Position numbers and translations under genes: made by a program. Below the pieces are notes generated by a model that worked only from the letters and a program-made list of their open reading frames with translations, ran no database searches and was not told the DNA's origin. This document shows, piece after piece, positions 11,952-13,490 of a stretch of 13,490 bases of DNA. This DNA comes from Novosphingobium sp. UBA6722 (GTDB lineage Bacteria; Pseudomonadota; Alphaproteobacteria; Sphingomonadales; Sphingomonadaceae), in the NCBI GenBank assembly GCA_002454125.1, contig DKII01000066.1, positions 1 through 13,490 on the forward strand, given 5' to 3'. The first letter of the stretch is position 1. Every line of letters starts with the position of its first letter.

Positions 11952-13079
11952 ATGACCCTGCGCCTTGGCGTCGTCCTTCCCACCTATAACGAGCGCAAGA
12001 ACCTGCGCTCGATGGTTGACCGTCTCGACCAGGCGCTGGCCGGGATCACCTGGGAAGTCATCGTGGTCGATGACAACAGCCCGGACGGCACGGCTGACGA
12101 GGCGCGCGCGCTGGCGCAGGAAGACCCGCGTGTCCACGTGATCCAGCGGATCGGCCGGCGCGGCCTGTCTTCGGCGGCGATCGAGGGGATGTGCGCCACC
12201 GCCGCCCCGATCGTCGCGGTGATGGATGCCGATCACCAGCACGATCCGGCCCTGCTGCCGCAAATGCTGGCCGCGATCGAAAGCGGGGACTATGATCTGG
12301 CCTATGGCAGCCGCTTTGCCGAAGGCGCCAGCACCGAAGAATGGGGCCGGCCCGACCGGGTCAAGGCTTCCAACTTTGCCAACCGGATCGCCAACAAGGT
12401 GACCGGGGTCGAACTGACCGACCCGCTCAGCGGTTACTTCATGCTGCGCAGCGCCACGCTGCGCGCCGATGCCCACCGCCTGTCAGGCGTGGGCTTCAAG
12501 ATCCTGCTCGATATTCTCGCCACGGTCGAAGAGCCGCTGCGCATCAAGGAACTTCCCATGAATTTTGCTGCCCGCGCCGAAGGCGAGAGCAAGCTTGACC
12601 GCACCGTGGTCTTCGAATTCCTGATCGGGCTCTACGACAAGTGGCTCGGCCGGATCATCCCGACCCGCTTTGCCCTGTTCGGCACGGTCGGCGCGCTGGG
12701 CGTTTTCGTCCAGCTGGGTGCGCTGTGGGTGATGCTGCACCTCGTCTTCGGCGAGCGTTTCGTTTACGGCAACTGGGACGAAAGCACGACCTTCAACGTC
12801 GCCAACACGGTTGCCGCGCTGGTCGCGATGACCTTCAACTTCGTCCTGAACAACGAGCTGACCTATGCCGACAAGCGCCTGCGCGGGTTCGGCCCGCTGC
12901 TGCGCGGCTGGGCCCAGTTCGCGGTGACCTGCTCGCTGGGCCTGCTCACCAATGTCGGCTCAGCTGCCGTGCTCAAGACCATGGGCTTCCACGACGTTAT
13001 CGCCGTGGTGGTCGGGATCGTGCTCGGCTCGGTCTGGAACTTCGCGCTGTCCAACAAATTCGTCTGGGGCAAGTATTGA
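11952..13079 (+). CDS. GT2 glycosyltransferase fused to a GtrA-like membrane domain
   Basis: Two-domain protein, 375 residues. Residues 1 to about 230 are a GT-A fold of the dolichyl/polyprenyl-phosphate mannosyltransferase type: VVLPTYNERKNL, VIVVDDNSPDGTADEA (Asp40-Asp41), VMDADHQHDP (92-99, metal/nucleotide site), YGSRFAEG and DPLSGYFML. Residues 237-375 form a GtrA domain of four membrane helices (FALFGTVGALGVFVQLG, VAALVAMTFNFVLNNELT, SLGLLTNVGSAAVL, VVVGIVLGSVWNFALSNKFVW). Such fusions transfer a sugar to polyprenyl phosphate, and the GtrA part may help move the lipid-linked sugar (inference from family). ATG 11952 is chosen, one base after the leuB stop; the frame stays open upstream inside leuB, but GT2 homology begins here. 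Substrate sugar unknown. Confidence 0.92.
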   Translation: MTLRLGVVLPTYNERKNLRSMVDRLDQALAGITWEVIVVDDNSPDGTADEARALAQEDPRVHVIQRIGRRGLSSAAIEGMCATAAPIVAVMDADHQHDPALLPQMLAAIESGDYDLAYGSRFAEGASTEEWGRPDRVKASNFANRIANKVTGVELTDPLSGYFMLRSATLRADAHRLSGVGFKILLDILATVEEPLRIKELPMNFAARAEGESKLDRTVVFEFLIGLYDKWLGRIIPTRFALFGTVGALGVFVQLGALWVMLHLVFGERFVYGNWDESTTFNVANTVAALVAMTFNFVLNNELTYADKRLRGFGPLLRGWAQFAVTCSLGLLTNVGSAAVLKTMGFHDVIAVVVGIVLGSVWNFALSNKFVWGKY

Positions 13080-13083
13080 GGGC

Positions 13084-13490
13084 CTAGCCCTCCACGAAAC
13101 CCTTCCACGAAGCCATGTAGTCTACGAAGGCCTCACCCAGGCCCTCGGCACGCAGATGTGCGCGGGTGACCGGTGTGGGCGTTGCGGCAAAGGCCAGATC
13201 GGCGATAACGCGGCGGGCGAAATCGTGGTGCAGGATCGCGCCGCGGCCCACCAGCACGAAGTCCGCCCCGGCATCGAGGCAGGCCTGGACCTTGGCGGCA
13301 TCCATGATCTTTCCTGCGACGCCGAGGCGAGTATTCCCGCGCGGCAGGGCGGTGAAGAGCTTGATCAGCGGCTGGCCGGCATAGTCCGGATCCTGCGGTT
13401 CCTTGAAGCAATCCCATAGCGACATGTCGAGGTAGTCGAGCTGGCCGCCGGTCATCACTTCCTCGGCGAGCGCCAGCGCCTCGGCGGTGC
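13084..13490 (-). CDS. NADH:flavin oxidoreductase (Old Yellow Enzyme family), C-terminal part
   Basis: The gene runs in from the right edge; about 134 C-terminal residues are visible, ending at TAG 13086-13084. The sequence opens TAEALALAEEVMTGGQLDYL, followed by DMSLWDCFKEP, LGVAGKIMDAAKVQACLDAGADFV, VGRGAILHHDFARRVIADL, and a short C-terminal tail. This matches the second half of an FMN TIM barrel: the Leu-Asp-Tyr strand, the GKI strand and helix, and the VGRGAILHHDF phosphate-binding strand typical of OYE-like enzymes. The family reduces activated alkenes or related substrates with NAD(P)H; the substrate here is unknown. The start lies outside the window. It converges on the glycosyltransferase with only four bases between stops, and no terminator hairpin is visible there. 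Confidence 0.85.
   Translation of the reverse strand, partial: TAEALALAEEVMTGGQLDYLDMSLWDCFKEPQDPDYAGQPLIKLFTALPRGNTRLGVAGKIMDAAKVQACLDAGADFVLVGRGAILHHDFARRVIADLAFAATPTPVTRAHLRAEGLGEAFVDYMASWKGFVEG

Noticed and set aside
10136..11983. Very long minus-strand open frame (615 codons) opposite recO and leuB
   Set aside because: It is antisense to two securely identified genes. Its His/Gln/Arg/Gly-rich translation is typical of the complement of GC-rich coding DNA and resembles no protein.
13080..13083. Bidirectional terminator between the glycosyltransferase and the flavin oxidoreductase
   Set aside because: Only four bases separate the stops and no hairpin with a T-run was found around them.

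Overview
This is a GC-rich stretch of bacterial chromosome. Gene content and protein style suggest an alphaproteobacterium, most likely of the order Sphingomonadales (Novosphingobium/Sphingopyxis-like). That placement is inference from family resemblance; there is no rRNA or other marker in the window. No transposase, integrase, tRNA, CRISPR array or phage gene was seen, and the region reads as ordinary core chromosome with one copper-resistance cassette.

Layout, left to right. (1) 1-837, minus: a YghU-type glutathione-transferase-like disulfide oxidoreductase cut by the window edge, divergent from an unrecognised 139-residue protein (966-1385). (2) 1437-2667, plus: a threonine/isoleucine/lysine/methionine-coded leader peptide, mutually exclusive antiterminator and terminator hairpins, then asd (aspartate-semialdehyde dehydrogenase). 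This looks like a complete ribosome-mediated attenuator on the branch-point enzyme of the aspartate family. (3) 2677-5742, minus: a copper-resistance operon copA-copB-copC, in which copB carries an apparent frameshift. It is divergent from a CsoR-type copper-sensing repressor (5812-6084), with a perfect ATACCCC/GGGGTAT inverted repeat between them. (4) 6081-7166, minus: ilvE. (5) 7167-7655: a 489-base stretch without a conventional gene, most of which can be read as one highly structured minus-strand RNA (about 7570 to 7308). It ends in an intrinsic terminator and carries an 18-codon mini-ORF behind an unusually long Shine-Dalgarno sequence. (6) 7656-8204, minus: a proline-rich lipoprotein. 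(7) 8276-13079, plus: a run of same-strand genes: tlyA-type rRNA methyltransferase, TspO/MBR membrane protein, UbiK/BMFP accessory factor, a 78-residue hypothetical, recO, leuB and a GT2-GtrA glycosyltransferase. (8) 13084-13490, minus: the C-terminal part of an NADH:flavin oxidoreductase.

How the genes work together. asd, leuB and ilvE belong to connected amino-acid pathways: aspartate family to threonine and isoleucine, then leucine and the final branched-chain transamination. They are not one operon here. The copper genes form a self-contained periplasmic detoxification module under one local repressor. The two RNA-level signals, the asd attenuator and the structured RNA upstream of ilvE, are the parts most worth a second look.
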